Assembly (NCBI GenBank): GCA_900547225.1
Contig: URFW01000003.1
Coordinates: 112,719-176,718, forward strand
From: an uncultured Mycoplasmatota bacterium
GTDB taxonomy: Bacteria; Bacillota_I; Bacilli_A; RF39; UBA660
DNA: 64,000 nucleotides
Reading direction: 5' to 3'
Below are positions 9,221-18,714 of the stretch, piece by piece. Position numbers and translations under genes: made by a program. The notes beneath the pieces are model-generated. The model worked only from the letters and a program-made list of their open reading frames with translations, ran no database searches and was not told the DNA's origin. How positions within the stretch are numbered: position 1 is the stretch's first letter; the number at the start of each line of letters is the position of its first letter.

Positions 9221-10998
9221 TGATAAACATAAAAGAAAATGAAAAATTAAATGTACTTAATCACTCTTGTGCACACTTACTTGCACAAGCTGTAAAGCAT
9301 TTATATCCTAATGCTAAATTTTGGGTAGGTCCAGTTATAGAAGAAGGATTTTACTATGACATAGACCTAGGAGATAAGACTTTAACTGATGAAGATTTAC
9401 CAAAAATAGAAAAAGAAATGAAAAAATGTGCTAAATCTGATAAGAGAATTTATAGAGAAGAAATATCTAAAAAGGAAGCTTTAGAAAGATTTAAAGATGA
9501 TCCATATAAAATAGATTTGATAAATCGTATGGACGAAGATAATACTGTTATTTCTTGTTATACGCAAGGAGATTTTACTGATCTTTGCCGTGGACCTCAC
9601 GTTGAGACAACAAAGAAAATGAAGTATTTTAAACTGATTAAACACTCTGGCGCATATTTTAAGGGTGATTCTAAAAACAAGATGCTTCAAAGAATATATG
9701 GTGTATGTTTTGAGACGGAAGAAGACTTAAATAATTACCTAAATGAACTTGAAGAAAGAAAACAAAGAGATCATAGAAAAATAGGAAAAGAACAAGAGAT
9801 TTTTATGAATCACGAATTAGTTGGAGCAGGTATGCCAATTTGGCTTCCAAATGGTGCTGTAATTCGTAAAGAACTAGAAAATTATATATATGAAAAAGAA
9901 AGAAACTTGGGATATGAACACGTATATTCTCCATGTGTTGGAACGGTTGATTTATATAAAACATCAGGTCATTGGGATCATTATAAAGAAAATATGTTTC
10001 CAATGATGAAGGTTGATGATGAAGAGTTTGTACTTCGCCCTATGAATTGTCCACATCATATGTTGGTGTTTAAAAACAAATTACATTCATACCGTGATTT
10101 ACCAGTTAGAATAGGAGAGTTTGCAACAGACTTTAGATATGAAGCATCAGGAGCTGTTAAGGGCCTTGAACGTGTTAGATGCATGTGTCAAAATGATGCC
10201 CACCTTTTTGTAACTCCAGAACAAATTAAAGAGGAATTTAAAAAAGTTGTTAGCTTAATACTTGATGTTTATCATGATTTTGGAATAAAGGATTATAAGT
10301 TTAGACTTTCACTTAGAGATCCGGAAGATAAGAAAAAATACTTTGATGATGATAAGATGTGGAATGAAGCAGAGGCTAAATTAAGAGAAGTTTTAAATGA
10401 ATTAAACGTTGATTACTTTGAGGCTGTAGGAGAAGCTGCATTTTATGGACCTAAACTTGACGTTGAAGTAAAACCTGCTGTAGGGCCTGAGGTTACTTTA
10501 TCAACTTGTCAGTTAGATTTCTTACTTCCAAGAAGATTTGATCTTTCTTACATTGATAATAAGGGAGAAAAGAAAACTCCTGTTGTTCTTCATAGAGCAA
10601 TATTTGGAACATTTGACAGGTTTACAGCATTTTTAATTGAAGAAACTAAAGGTGCTTTTCCAACTTGGCTAGCTCCAGTACAAGTAAATATTATTCCGGT
10701 TAACAATAATTATCATTTAACTTATGCTAACGAAATATATAAAATGCTAAAAGATGCATCCGTTAGGGTAGAATTAGATGATAGAGATGAAAAATTATCA
10801 TACAAAATGAGAGAATCTCAAACTAAAAAAATTCCTATTACCTTAATTTTAGGTGATAAAGAGCGTGATGAAAGCTTAGTAAGTTATAGAAGACATGGTT
10901 CTTTAAAAACTTACTCAGTTCAAAAAGATACATTTAAAGATTTATTATTGAACGAAATAAGGTCAAAAAAAAGTAATAAAAATCAAGAAAATAATTAA
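9220..10998 (+). CDS. thrS: Threonyl-tRNA synthetase lacking the TGS domain
   Basis: 592 residues. Charges tRNA-Thr. The protein starts directly at the N2 editing domain ([17 protein letters not shown], with the HxxxH motif and later DLCRGPHV). The ~60-residue TGS domain that opens most bacterial ThrS is absent, explaining the length against ~640 in relatives. The class II core has the zinc Cys in MNCPHHM, motif 2 around [17 protein letters not shown] and motif 3 [14 protein letters not shown]. The anticodon-binding domain is C-terminal ([12 protein letters not shown] onward). It is translationally coupled to the preceding gene and controlled by the T-box. Confidence 0.93.
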   Translation: MINIKENEKLNVLNHSCAHLLAQAVKHLYPNAKFWVGPVIEEGFYYDIDLGDKTLTDEDLPKIEKEMKKCAKSDKRIYREEISKKEALERFKDDPYKIDLINRMDEDNTVISCYTQGDFTDLCRGPHVETTKKMKYFKLIKHSGAYFKGDSKNKMLQRIYGVCFETEEDLNNYLNELEERKQRDHRKIGKEQEIFMNHELVGAGMPIWLPNGAVIRKELENYIYEKERNLGYEHVYSPCVGTVDLYKTSGHWDHYKENMFPMMKVDDEEFVLRPMNCPHHMLVFKNKLHSYRDLPVRIGEFATDFRYEASGAVKGLERVRCMCQNDAHLFVTPEQIKEEFKKVVSLILDVYHDFGIKDYKFRLSLRDPEDKKKYFDDDKMWNEAEAKLREVLNELNVDYFEAVGEAAFYGPKLDVEVKPAVGPEVTLSTCQLDFLLPRRFDLSYIDNKGEKKTPVVLHRAIFGTFDRFTAFLIEETKGAFPTWLAPVQVNIIPVNNNYHLTYANEIYKMLKDASVRVELDDRDEKLSYKMRESQTKKIPITLILGDKERDESLVSYRRHGSLKTYSVQKDTFKDLLLNEIRSKKSNKNQENN

Positions 10999-11013
10999 CT
11001 TTCTTGATTTTTT
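10981..11013. terminator. Terminator between thrS and the convergent Crp/Fnr gene
   Basis: 10-bp perfect stem AATCAAGAAA/TTTCTTGATT flanked by A-rich and T-rich runs, usable from both sides. Confidence 0.85.
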
Positions 11014-11015
11014 TG

Positions 11016-11645
11016 CTATTTATATAAAAGTGAGATTCTTCTTCCTTTAGTTTCAATAAAACCTTCTTCTTTTAGGTTTTTAAGTTCCCTTGACATTGCG
11101 CTTCTATCAACCGCAAGAAAATCTGCTAGATCTGTAAAACTAAATGGCAGGTAAATTATTTTTGATGCGTGTTTTTTTCTATATATATTAAAATATTCTA
11201 AGAGTTTATCCCTTATTGTTTTTTTAGTTAATATTTCAATTCTATCGTTTTTTTCTTCTATTATATTGGTTGTTATTTCAAGCAAGTTTTTTATAAACTG
11301 ATTATAATAAGAGTAATTATTGTTTTTTGATGAGATTATTAAGTCATAATCAATTATTAAAACCTTAGTTTCCTCTTTAGTTATTATTTCACATTCATCG
11401 CTTGATAAAGAGGATATGGCAGTACCAAATACGGATTCTTCTTCAAGTTCTTCTATAATTGTTCTGTTTCCATTGTAGTCCGTTCTAATTATTTGAGCTT
11501 TACCTTCTAATATTATTCCTATTATGTTATCCCTTACTGATGATAATATTACCGTATCTTTTTTAAATGTAAGGACACTTGTCTCTAATAATTTTAGTAG
11601 TTTACGCTCTTCATTTACACTTATTTTACCAAATAACCTACGCAT
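11016..11645 (-). CDS. Crp/Fnr-family transcription regulator
   Basis: 209 residues. A cyclic-nucleotide-binding-type beta barrel (IIGIILEGKAQIIRTDYNGN, EESVFGTAI) is followed by a long dimer helix (~115-150) and a winged helix-turn-helix (TDLADFLAVDRSAMSRELKNLKEEGFI). There is no N-terminal Fnr-type cysteine cluster and no clear cAMP pocket; the effector is unknown. It is transcribed away from nrdD across an interval holding a perfect palindrome, so it probably controls itself and the anaerobic reductase. Start chosen at ATG 11645. Confidence 0.85.
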   Translation of the reverse strand: MRRLFGKISVNEERKLLKLLETSVLTFKKDTVILSSVRDNIIGIILEGKAQIIRTDYNGNRTIIEELEEESVFGTAISSLSSDECEIITKEETKVLIIDYDLIISSKNNNYSYYNQFIKNLLEITTNIIEEKNDRIEILTKKTIRDKLLEYFNIYRKKHASKIIYLPFSFTDLADFLAVDRSAMSRELKNLKEEGFIETKGRRISLLYK

Positions 11646-11685
11646 TTTTAATCACCTAATAAAATAATACCATTTTTTTAAAAAA

Positions 11686-11699
11686 GTTGCAATTGCAAC
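11686..11699. promoter_or_regulatory. Palindromic operator between the Crp/Fnr gene and nrdD
   Basis: GTTGCAATTGCAAC is a perfect 14-bp palindrome. An extended -10 for nrdD (TGCTATATT, 11721-11729) puts the palindrome centre near -42, the class II activator position of Crp/Fnr proteins. Whether it also represses the divergent regulator gene is unknown. Confidence 0.6.
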
Positions 11700-11759
11700 A
11701 ATACGTATTTTAATTAATGTGCTATATTTGAGTTGTAATAAAAATAAGAGGAGTACATT

Positions 11760-13919
11760 ATGAAGGTAATTAAAAGAGATGGACATATGGTTGATTATTG
11801 TCCAGAAAAAATTGAAATTGCTATAAAAAAAGCAAATGAAGAGGTACAAGAAGAAGATAGAGTATCAGATACTCAAATAAAAAACATAATAAAATACATA
11901 GAAAGTTTAAAGAAAAGAAGAATATTAGTTGAAGACATTCAAGATATAATTGAAATGAGACTAATGGCGTTAAATAAGTTTGCTCTTGCTAAAGAATATA
12001 TAACTTATAGATATACTAGAGAGCTTGTTAGAAAAAGTAATACTACAGATCTTTCAATTAAGGAGTTAATTGATGGTGAAAGTGATTATTGGAATACTGA
12101 AAACTCTAATAAGAACGCTAAGGTTGTTACTACTCAAAGAGATTATATAGCAGGTATTACATCAACTGATATATCAAGAAGGTTTTTGCTTCCTGAAGAC
12201 ATCGTAAAAGCTCATGATGAAGGAATAATACATTTTCATGATATGGATTATTTTGCACAAAATGCACTTCATAACTGTGATTTAATTAATCTTGAAGACA
12301 TGCTTCAAAACGGTACTAACATAAATGGTGTTATGATTGAAAAACCACACAGATTCTTAACTGCAATGACTATTGCAACGCAACTTATAACAGCGGTTAA
12401 CTCAAGTCAGTATGGTGGTGCAACTGTTACAATGACTCATTTAGCACCTTTTGTTAGAGAAAGTTATAACAGATTCTTAGATAAGTATAAAAAAAGAAAG
12501 TTTACTAAGGCTCAGTGTGAAAAATATGCTAAAGAAGATTTAGCAAAGGAAATAACAGATGGTGTTCAAACTTTCCAATATCAAATTAATTCAATGACTA
12601 CAACTAATGGTCAAGCACCTTTCTTATCAGTATGCTTGTATTTAGGTGAAACAGACGAGTATAAAGAAGAACTTGCCATGATAATTGAAGAAATATTAAA
12701 ACAAAGAACAATGGGTATGAAAAACGAAAAGGGCGTTTACATAACTCCTGCATTTCCTAAACTTTTATACGTACTTGAAGAAGATAACATACATGAAGAT
12801 AGCAAGTATTATTACTTAACAGAACTTGCTGCTAAATGCACGGCTAAACGTATGGTTCCGGATTACATATCAGAAAAAATAATGAAGAAATTAAAAGTTG
12901 ATAAAAATGGAAACGGACAGTGTTTCCCTTGCATGGGATGTAGATCATTCTTAACTCCTTATGTTGATTCTAATGGGAAACCAAAGTACTATGGTAGGTT
13001 TAATCAAGGAGTTGTTACAATTAACTTAGTTGATGCCGCATTATCATCTGATAAGGATATGGATTTATTCTGGAAGATTATGGATGAAAGACTAGAGTTA
13101 TGTCATAGAGCGCTTCAAGCAAGACATAAGAGATTATCTAAAGTAACTTCCGATGTTGCACCTATTTTATGGCAACATGGAGCACTTGCAAGATTAGGTA
13201 AAGGAGAAAGCATCCATGAGTTATTACATCATGGGTATTCAACTATATCACTTGGATATGCAGGACTTTATGAATGTGTTAAATATATGACTGGTCACTC
13301 TCATACTGATGGTGGTAAGGGTAAAGAGTTTGGTCTTGAAGTAATGAGAAGATTAAATGCTGCTTGTAACAAATGGAAAGATGAAGAAGACATTGATTAT
13401 AGTGTTTATGGCACCCCAATTGAATCTACTACTTATAAGTTTGCTAAGTGTTTAAGAGAACGTTTTGGTAAAATTAAAGGAATTACTGATAGAGATTATA
13501 TTACAAACTCATATCATGTACCTGTATTTGAGGAAATTGATGCATTTACTAAATTAAAACTTGAAAGTGAGTTTCAAGAACTTTCACCAGGTGGTGCTAT
13601 AAGTTATATTGAAACACCTAACTTAACAAACAACTTAGATGCTGTTATGGAAGTTATTAAGTTTATTTATGATAATATCATGTATGCAGAATTAAACACT
13701 AAGTCTGATTACTGTCAGGAATGTGGTTATGAAGGAGAAATTCTTTTAGATGACGACCTAGAGTGGTATTGTCCAAACTGTGGTAACAGAGATCACGATA
13801 AACTAAATGTTGCAAGAAGAACATGCGGATATATTGGTACAAATTTCTGGAATAAAGGAAGAACTCAAGAAATAAAAGAAAGAGTAATTCATATTGATAA
13901 TAAGGATGCTGATCTTTAA
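11760..13919 (+). CDS. nrdD: Anaerobic ribonucleoside-triphosphate reductase
   Basis: 719 residues. Makes dNTPs from NTPs without oxygen using a glycyl radical. An ATP-cone opens the protein (MKVIKRDGHMVDYCPEKIEIAI). The body contains CFPCMGCRSFL with reactive cysteines. The C-terminus has a zinc ribbon (CQECGYEG...CPNCGNRD), then the glycyl-radical loop RRTCGYIGTNFWNKGRTQEI. The ribosome site AGAGGAG precedes ATG 11760. nrdG starts two bases after the stop. It is likely the main dNTP source of an anaerobe and likely activated by the divergent Crp/Fnr protein. Confidence 0.96.
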   Translation: MKVIKRDGHMVDYCPEKIEIAIKKANEEVQEEDRVSDTQIKNIIKYIESLKKRRILVEDIQDIIEMRLMALNKFALAKEYITYRYTRELVRKSNTTDLSIKELIDGESDYWNTENSNKNAKVVTTQRDYIAGITSTDISRRFLLPEDIVKAHDEGIIHFHDMDYFAQNALHNCDLINLEDMLQNGTNINGVMIEKPHRFLTAMTIATQLITAVNSSQYGGATVTMTHLAPFVRESYNRFLDKYKKRKFTKAQCEKYAKEDLAKEITDGVQTFQYQINSMTTTNGQAPFLSVCLYLGETDEYKEELAMIIEEILKQRTMGMKNEKGVYITPAFPKLLYVLEEDNIHEDSKYYYLTELAAKCTAKRMVPDYISEKIMKKLKVDKNGNGQCFPCMGCRSFLTPYVDSNGKPKYYGRFNQGVVTINLVDAALSSDKDMDLFWKIMDERLELCHRALQARHKRLSKVTSDVAPILWQHGALARLGKGESIHELLHHGYSTISLGYAGLYECVKYMTGHSHTDGGKGKEFGLEVMRRLNAACNKWKDEEDIDYSVYGTPIESTTYKFAKCLRERFGKIKGITDRDYITNSYHVPVFEEIDAFTKLKLESEFQELSPGGAISYIETPNLTNNLDAVMEVIKFIYDNIMYAELNTKSDYCQECGYEGEILLDDDLEWYCPNCGNRDHDKLNVARRTCGYIGTNFWNKGRTQEIKERVIHIDNKDADL

Positions 13920-13921
13920 TT

Positions 13922-14434
13922 ATGAGATATAACAAAATAAGAAAAATGGACATATCTAATGGTCCAGGAGTTAGGGTGTCAGTCTTTATGCAAGGCTGCA
14001 CTTTTAACTGTAAAAATTGCTTTAATAAGGAAACCCATGATTTTAATGGTGGAAAAGAGTTTACAGATGAAATCATAGATAAGGTACTTGAACTATGTGG
14101 TAAGGATTATATCGTTGGTTTATCTATTTTAGGTGGTGAGCCTATGCATCCTAAAAACATAGACGGAACTTTAAAACTTGCAAAAAAATTCAAAGAAAAA
14201 TATCCTAATAAAACCGTGTGGTGTTGGACTGGATTTTTATTCGATAGAGATTTAAAGAAAAAAGAAGTATTAAATTACATAGATGTTTTAGTGGACGGAC
14301 AATATAAAGATGAATTACACGATTTTAGATTAAAGTGGTGCGGGTCATCAAATCAAAGGGTAATAGATGTTAAAAAATCACTAAAAAAAGGTGACGTCGT
14401 ATTATTAGACGAAAGAAAGTTAGTAGGAGCGTAA
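13922..14434 (+). CDS. nrdG: NrdD-activating radical SAM enzyme
   Basis: 170 residues. It generates the glycyl radical on NrdD by reductive cleavage of SAM. The radical SAM cluster motif CTFNCKNC is at residues ~24-31, preceded by the family's NGPGVRVSVFMQGC. LSILGGEP follows at the usual place. Length is normal for the family. The start is fixed by near-contact with nrdD upstream and dut follows after two bases, giving one operon. Confidence 0.94.
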   Translation: MRYNKIRKMDISNGPGVRVSVFMQGCTFNCKNCFNKETHDFNGGKEFTDEIIDKVLELCGKDYIVGLSILGGEPMHPKNIDGTLKLAKKFKEKYPNKTVWCWTGFLFDRDLKKKEVLNYIDVLVDGQYKDELHDFRLKWCGSSNQRVIDVKKSLKKGDVVLLDERKLVGA

Positions 14435-14436
14435 TT

Positions 14437-14886
14437 ATGATTGATACTAAAAAAATAAATATTAAAAAATTAGAAAATGATGCAAAGATTCCAACTTATG
14501 GAACGGACTTTTCTGCAGGTTGTGATTTGTATGCTTGTTCAAAAGAAAAAATAAGCTTTAATCCTGGTGAGACAAAACTTATTAAAACTGGAATTGCTAT
14601 GGAACTACCTGAAGGTTATGCAGGTTTAATATATGCTAGAAGTGGTCTTGCAACAAAAAGAGGGCTTGCACCCGCAAATAAAGTTGGTGTAATAGACTCA
14701 GATTATCGTGGCGAGATAATGGTTGCACTTCATAATCATACTAATGAAGTAAAAGAAATAGATGCATATGAGAGAATAGCACAACTTGTTGTAACACCAT
14801 ATATAAAGGCCATCTTTAATGAGGTTGATAAACTTAATGACACAATACGTGGTACAAGTGGTTTTGGTTCAACTGGTAAAAAGTAA
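14437..14886 (+). CDS. dut: dUTP diphosphatase
   Basis: 149 residues. Hydrolyses dUTP to dUMP, keeping uracil out of DNA and feeding dTMP synthesis. The five trimeric dUTPase motifs appear in order: FSAGCDLYA, YARSGLATKRGL, NKVGVIDSDYRGEI, ERIAQLVV and the P-loop-like C-terminus RGTSGFGSTGK. Its position in the nrdD-nrdG operon groups three nucleotide-pool genes. A terminator follows. Confidence 0.94.
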   Translation: MIDTKKINIKKLENDAKIPTYGTDFSAGCDLYACSKEKISFNPGETKLIKTGIAMELPEGYAGLIYARSGLATKRGLAPANKVGVIDSDYRGEIMVALHNHTNEVKEIDAYERIAQLVVTPYIKAIFNEVDKLNDTIRGTSGFGSTGKK

Positions 14887-14911
14887 AAGAAACGTAAATG
14901 TTTCTTTTTTT
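14886..14911 (+). terminator. Terminator of the nrdD-nrdG-dut operon
   Basis: Stem AAAGAAAC/GTTTCTTT with a six-base loop and a T-run. Confidence 0.85.
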
Positions 14912-14924
14912 GTAATAAATAAAA

Positions 14925-14953
14925 TTGACTTAAAATGCGCACAATGATAATAT
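14925..14953 (+). promoter_or_regulatory. Promoter of the pilin-like gene
   Basis: -35 TTGACT (14925-14930), 17-base spacer, -10 TAATAT (14948-14953). Confidence 0.65.
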
Positions 14954-14969
14954 GAAGACAGGTGATAAT

Positions 14970-15386
14970 ATGAAAAAAGATAAAAATGGGTTTACTTTAA
15001 TAGAACTACTTGCGGTAATAGTAATACTTGGAATAATAATGGTTATTGCAACTACAAGTGTACTTAAAAATATAAATGATTCTAAAGAAAAATCCAAGTA
15101 TACGGCTGCTAAAGAAATAGTTGAAATATCAGAAGCTTATTTTGCGATTAATAGTGATGTAACTTTTGTTACCATTAATGATTTAAAAGACTATTTAGAG
15201 TCTGATGCAACGAATCCTAAAACGGGTGATAATGATTTATTAACAGAAGGAAAGGATCAAATGGTATGTAAAGGCTCTTATTCATCAGAACATCAAAACA
15301 AATATAGCAACAATAATGGAGAAGGGTATTATTTTGATGGATACTTTTATAGTTTAGATGGAAGTTGCCCTGAAAGTGTAGATTAA
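14970..15386 (+). CDS. Type IV pilin-like protein with prepilin N-terminus
   Basis: 138 residues from ATG 14970 (GGTGAT six bases upstream; the in-frame ATG at 14952 overlaps the -10 element). The N-terminus KKDKNGFTLIELLAVIVIL is a class III prepilin signal, cut after the Gly with Phe then methylated, and Glu at +5. A C-terminal globular part of ~110 residues has two Cys (MVCKGSY and GSCPES) that could form a disulfide. No prepilin peptidase, assembly ATPase or other comG-like gene is next to it. With comEA-comEC at 30.5 kb, a competence pseudopilus role is possible but unproven. Confidence 0.75.
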   Translation: MKKDKNGFTLIELLAVIVILGIIMVIATTSVLKNINDSKEKSKYTAAKEIVEISEAYFAINSDVTFVTINDLKDYLESDATNPKTGDNDLLTEGKDQMVCKGSYSSEHQNKYSNNNGEGYYFDGYFYSLDGSCPESVD

Positions 15387-15398
15387 ATATAAAATAAA

Positions 15399-15430
15399 AA
15401 ATACTTCAATTTCTTAACTGAAGTATTTTT
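15399..15430. terminator. Bidirectional terminator between the pilin-like gene and rpmB
   Basis: 10-bp stem AAATACTTCA/TGAAGTATTT with A- and T-runs on either side, ending just before the rpmB stop. Confidence 0.8.
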
Positions 15431-15431
15431 A

Positions 15432-15605
15432 TTATGCTGCATTATTTTTTCTAAACTTTTTAGCTTCCTTAGCACTCATTACTACGGTTACACCATTTAA
15501 AGTAACTTTTTGCATGTTAACTTTTTGTCTCATTTTAGTTGTATTTAAAGCATGAGAACGTTTGTTTCCGAATAATGGTTTCTTATTAGATACTTTCTTA
15601 GCCAT
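15432..15605 (-). CDS. rpmB: 50S ribosomal protein L28
   Basis: 57 residues. It begins MAKKVSNKKPLFGNKRSHAL, then has the family's TTKMRQKVNMQKVTLNG and ends in an Ala-Lys-rich tail, so L28 is clear. It contains no cysteines, so it is the zinc-free form. The start has a perfect AAGGAGG ribosome site, and a TTGACT-17-TAAAGT promoter lies at about 15641-15669 on the minus strand. It is a single-gene transcript sharing its terminator with the pilin-like gene. Confidence 0.93.
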   Translation of the reverse strand: MAKKVSNKKPLFGNKRSHALNTTKMRQKVNMQKVTLNGVTVVMSAKEAKKFRKNNAA

Positions 15606-15732
15606 ATTTAATTCCTCCTTAAAGTGCGTGTTTGCTATCTAACTTTACCATATTATGGCTAATTAGTCAAATTAAAATAGGAAAAAAGGCCTTTTTGTAG
15701 TAAAATATTATTAGAAGAAAGTGGTGATGCTT

Positions 15733-18606
15733 ATGAACTATACTCCTTTATGGATAAAGACGGATTATTCTATATTATCTAGTTTAATAAAGATAGATGA
15801 TTTAATAAGCATGCTAAAGAGTTTAGAAATTAAAAGTGCCGCAATATGTGATGATAATTTATATGGTGCAATGGAGTTTTATACCAAATGTATTAAAAAT
15901 GATATTAAGCCAATTATAGGTCTTGAAGTTAATTTAGAAGAAACAATTTTATTATATGCTAAAAATTATGCTGGTTACCAAAATTTATGTAACATAATGA
16001 CTCTTTTAAACGAGGGAAAATTAACTTATGAAAACATCGTAAATTACATTAATGATTTAATTGTGGTGCTTCCTTTTGAATCAAAAGAAAAAGAAGAATA
16101 TTTTAAGGCTTATACTAGTGATGTATTTATTGGATACAAAGATTTGATACAAGAAAAAATGATAAGTGGTAATAAAGTTTATGTAAATAAAACGCTTACA
16201 TTAGATAAAGAAAACACAAAGTATTTAAAATATTTATACAAAATAAAAGATGAAACCTTTGATTTAAATTATGACGTAAGTTTAGAAAGAAACGTGAGTA
16301 TAGATGCTGTTAAAACAACTAATTATATTAGTGCTAACTGTAATTTAACAATTCCTAAAAAGGATGATTTGTTACCTGTTTATAATGATGATCCATCATT
16401 TGATGAGAAAAAATACCTAACTAATCTATGTATAATTGGACTTAAAAAAAGACTTAACAATAAAGTTCCATTAAAATATGCTGAAAGATTAAAATATGAA
16501 CTTTCCATAATAACAAGATTAAACTTTTGTAACTATTTTTTAGTTGTATGGGATTATGTTAAATATGCTAAGAAAAATAAAATAATGGTAGGTCCAGGTA
16601 GGGGTTCTGCGGCATCAAGCCTTGTTTCATATTCACTTGGAATAACTGATATAGATCCACTTAAATATGATTTGTTATTTGAAAGATTTTTAAATCCTGA
16701 TAGGGTTACAATGCCTGATATTGATATAGACTTTGATGCTGAAAGAAGAGAAGAAGTAATAAAATACGTAGAAGATAAATACGGAAAATCGCATGTATCT
16801 GGAATAATTACTTTTTCTAATTTACTTGCAAAACAAGTTATTAGGGATGTTGCTAGAATATTTGATGTAAGTGGTTTTAAAATTGATAATTTACTTAAAA
16901 ACTTTGATGATAAAAAAGATTTGTCTTACGAGTTGAAAAACATAAACGTAAAAAGAATATTAAATGATGATGAAGTTCTAAGAAAGATATATGATATATC
17001 GCTTCATTTAGAAGGGCTTAAAAGACATATTTCACAGCATGCAGCGGGAGTTATTATATCAAATAAAAAACTTTCTAATTACGTTCCTTTAACCATAAAC
17101 CAAGAAGGTTCATATATTTGTGGATATACAATGAATTATATAGAGGACTTAGGACTTTTAAAAATGGACTTTTTAGGTCTTAAAAACCTTACTATAATAG
17201 ATAGGGTAATAAAAAAAGCAAACATTAAATTTAGTGATATACCACTTGATGATAAAAGTACGTATGATTTATTTAAAAACGGTAATTTAGATGGTGTATT
17301 CCAGTTTGAGTCACAAGGGATGAAAAAGTTTATAAGTAATTTAAAACCAGAAAACATAAATGATTTAGTAGCAGCAGTTGCACTTTTTAGACCGGGACCT
17401 ATGGAAAACATAGATACGTATGTTAAAAGACGTCATAATCTTCAGAAGATATCATATATTAATGAAGATTTAAAAGATATATTATCTTCTACTTGTGGAA
17501 TAATTGTATATCAAGAACAAATAATGCAAATAGCAAGAAAGATGGCTGGGTTTTCATATGCTAAGGCAGATGAATTAAGACGTGCTATGAGTAAGAAAAA
17601 AGAAGATTTGTTATTATCATATAAGGATGACTTTATATCCGGCGGATTAAGCAATGGTTATGATGAAAAAACGTTAAACGAAGTATATAACCTAATACTT
17701 AAATTTGCTAATTATGGATTTAATAAAGCACACTCTGTTAGTTATGCAATAATTGGCTATAAAATAGCATATTTAAAGGTACATTATTCAGTTTATTTTG
17801 AAACAGAACTTTTAAATAATAGTATTTCATCTTCTAATAAAACTAAGAGTATAATTGATGAATGTAAAAGCCTTGGAGTAGAAGTTACAGGACCAATTAT
17901 AAATATATCAACGGATAAATATAATGTTATAGAAGATAAGTTAGTTCTTCCTTTATCTCTTATAAAAGGAATAGGGGTATTAACCGCTAAAGAAATAGTA
18001 AGAGAAAGGGATTTAAACGGAAGTTTTACTTCATATTTAGATTTTGTTAGAAGATGTTATAAATTAGGACGTGATGTTTTAAAAAATATTATATTATCAG
18101 GAGCTTTAGATTCGTTTGGAAAAACTAGAAAGACTTTAATAGAAAACTTAAATGATGCAATTAATTATGCTGATCTGTGTAATGATTTAGATGAGAGTTT
18201 AGTCTTAAAACCAGAATTAAAAGAGTATAATGAATACTCAAAAGACGAACTAACAAAGCATGAGGTTGCCTTATTTGGTTTTTACATAAGTAATCACCCA
18301 ACTAGCAAATACATAACAAAATCAAGCATAACAACTAATATATTAAATAAATATTTTGATAAAAATATAAGCATGGTTTTATACATTGAAAGAAAAAAAG
18401 AAATTGATACAAAAAGAAATGAAAAAATGATGTTTTTAAATGCTAGTGATTCATATGGAACTGTAGAACTAGTTATGTTTCCTAAAACTTATAATAAATT
18501 CTTTAATATACCAATTCCTGGAGTTTATAAAGTAAAGGGTAAGGTAGAAAAAAGATTTTCTCGCCTTCAACTGGTACTTTTTGATGTGGAACGTTTATCA
18601 AAATAA
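15733..18606 (+). CDS. dnaE: DNA polymerase III alpha subunit, DnaE type
   Basis: 957 residues from ATG 15733 (AAAGTGGTGAT upstream). It is shorter than E. coli DnaE and lacks the exonuclease of PolC, fitting the Gram-positive DnaE that extends primers. The PHP domain is N-terminal but its first metal His is missing: the usual H-x-x-YS start reads KTDYSILSSL. The catalytic acids are in MPDIDIDFD (~residue 332), and GPGRGSAASSLVSYSLGI and LFRPGPM are conserved. A tandem HhH region (GIGVLTAKEIV) and an OB fold (residues ~880-957) end the protein. It appears monocistronic. Confidence 0.92.
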   Translation: MNYTPLWIKTDYSILSSLIKIDDLISMLKSLEIKSAAICDDNLYGAMEFYTKCIKNDIKPIIGLEVNLEETILLYAKNYAGYQNLCNIMTLLNEGKLTYENIVNYINDLIVVLPFESKEKEEYFKAYTSDVFIGYKDLIQEKMISGNKVYVNKTLTLDKENTKYLKYLYKIKDETFDLNYDVSLERNVSIDAVKTTNYISANCNLTIPKKDDLLPVYNDDPSFDEKKYLTNLCIIGLKKRLNNKVPLKYAERLKYELSIITRLNFCNYFLVVWDYVKYAKKNKIMVGPGRGSAASSLVSYSLGITDIDPLKYDLLFERFLNPDRVTMPDIDIDFDAERREEVIKYVEDKYGKSHVSGIITFSNLLAKQVIRDVARIFDVSGFKIDNLLKNFDDKKDLSYELKNINVKRILNDDEVLRKIYDISLHLEGLKRHISQHAAGVIISNKKLSNYVPLTINQEGSYICGYTMNYIEDLGLLKMDFLGLKNLTIIDRVIKKANIKFSDIPLDDKSTYDLFKNGNLDGVFQFESQGMKKFISNLKPENINDLVAAVALFRPGPMENIDTYVKRRHNLQKISYINEDLKDILSSTCGIIVYQEQIMQIARKMAGFSYAKADELRRAMSKKKEDLLLSYKDDFISGGLSNGYDEKTLNEVYNLILKFANYGFNKAHSVSYAIIGYKIAYLKVHYSVYFETELLNNSISSSNKTKSIIDECKSLGVEVTGPIINISTDKYNVIEDKLVLPLSLIKGIGVLTAKEIVRERDLNGSFTSYLDFVRRCYKLGRDVLKNIILSGALDSFGKTRKTLIENLNDAINYADLCNDLDESLVLKPELKEYNEYSKDELTKHEVALFGFYISNHPTSKYITKSSITTNILNKYFDKNISMVLYIERKKEIDTKRNEKMMFLNASDSYGTVELVMFPKTYNKFFNIPIPGVYKVKGKVEKRFSRLQLVLFDVERLSK

Positions 18607-18644
18607 TCACATAATGAAAATTTATGATCGAAAAATTATAGTAT

Positions 18645-18700
18645 CTATTAGTTGATGTTGTAAATAAAAAATGATATAATAATAGCCATAATTTTTTTAA
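18645..18700 (+). promoter_or_regulatory. Promoter of the first repeat-protein gene
   Basis: TTGATG, 17 bases, TATAAT (ending near 18680). The same -10 context, AAAAAATGATATAAT, is reused before each of the next three genes, there with TTGACT 16 bases upstream. Confidence 0.65.
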
Positions 18701-18714
18701 AAGGAGTGTTAATC

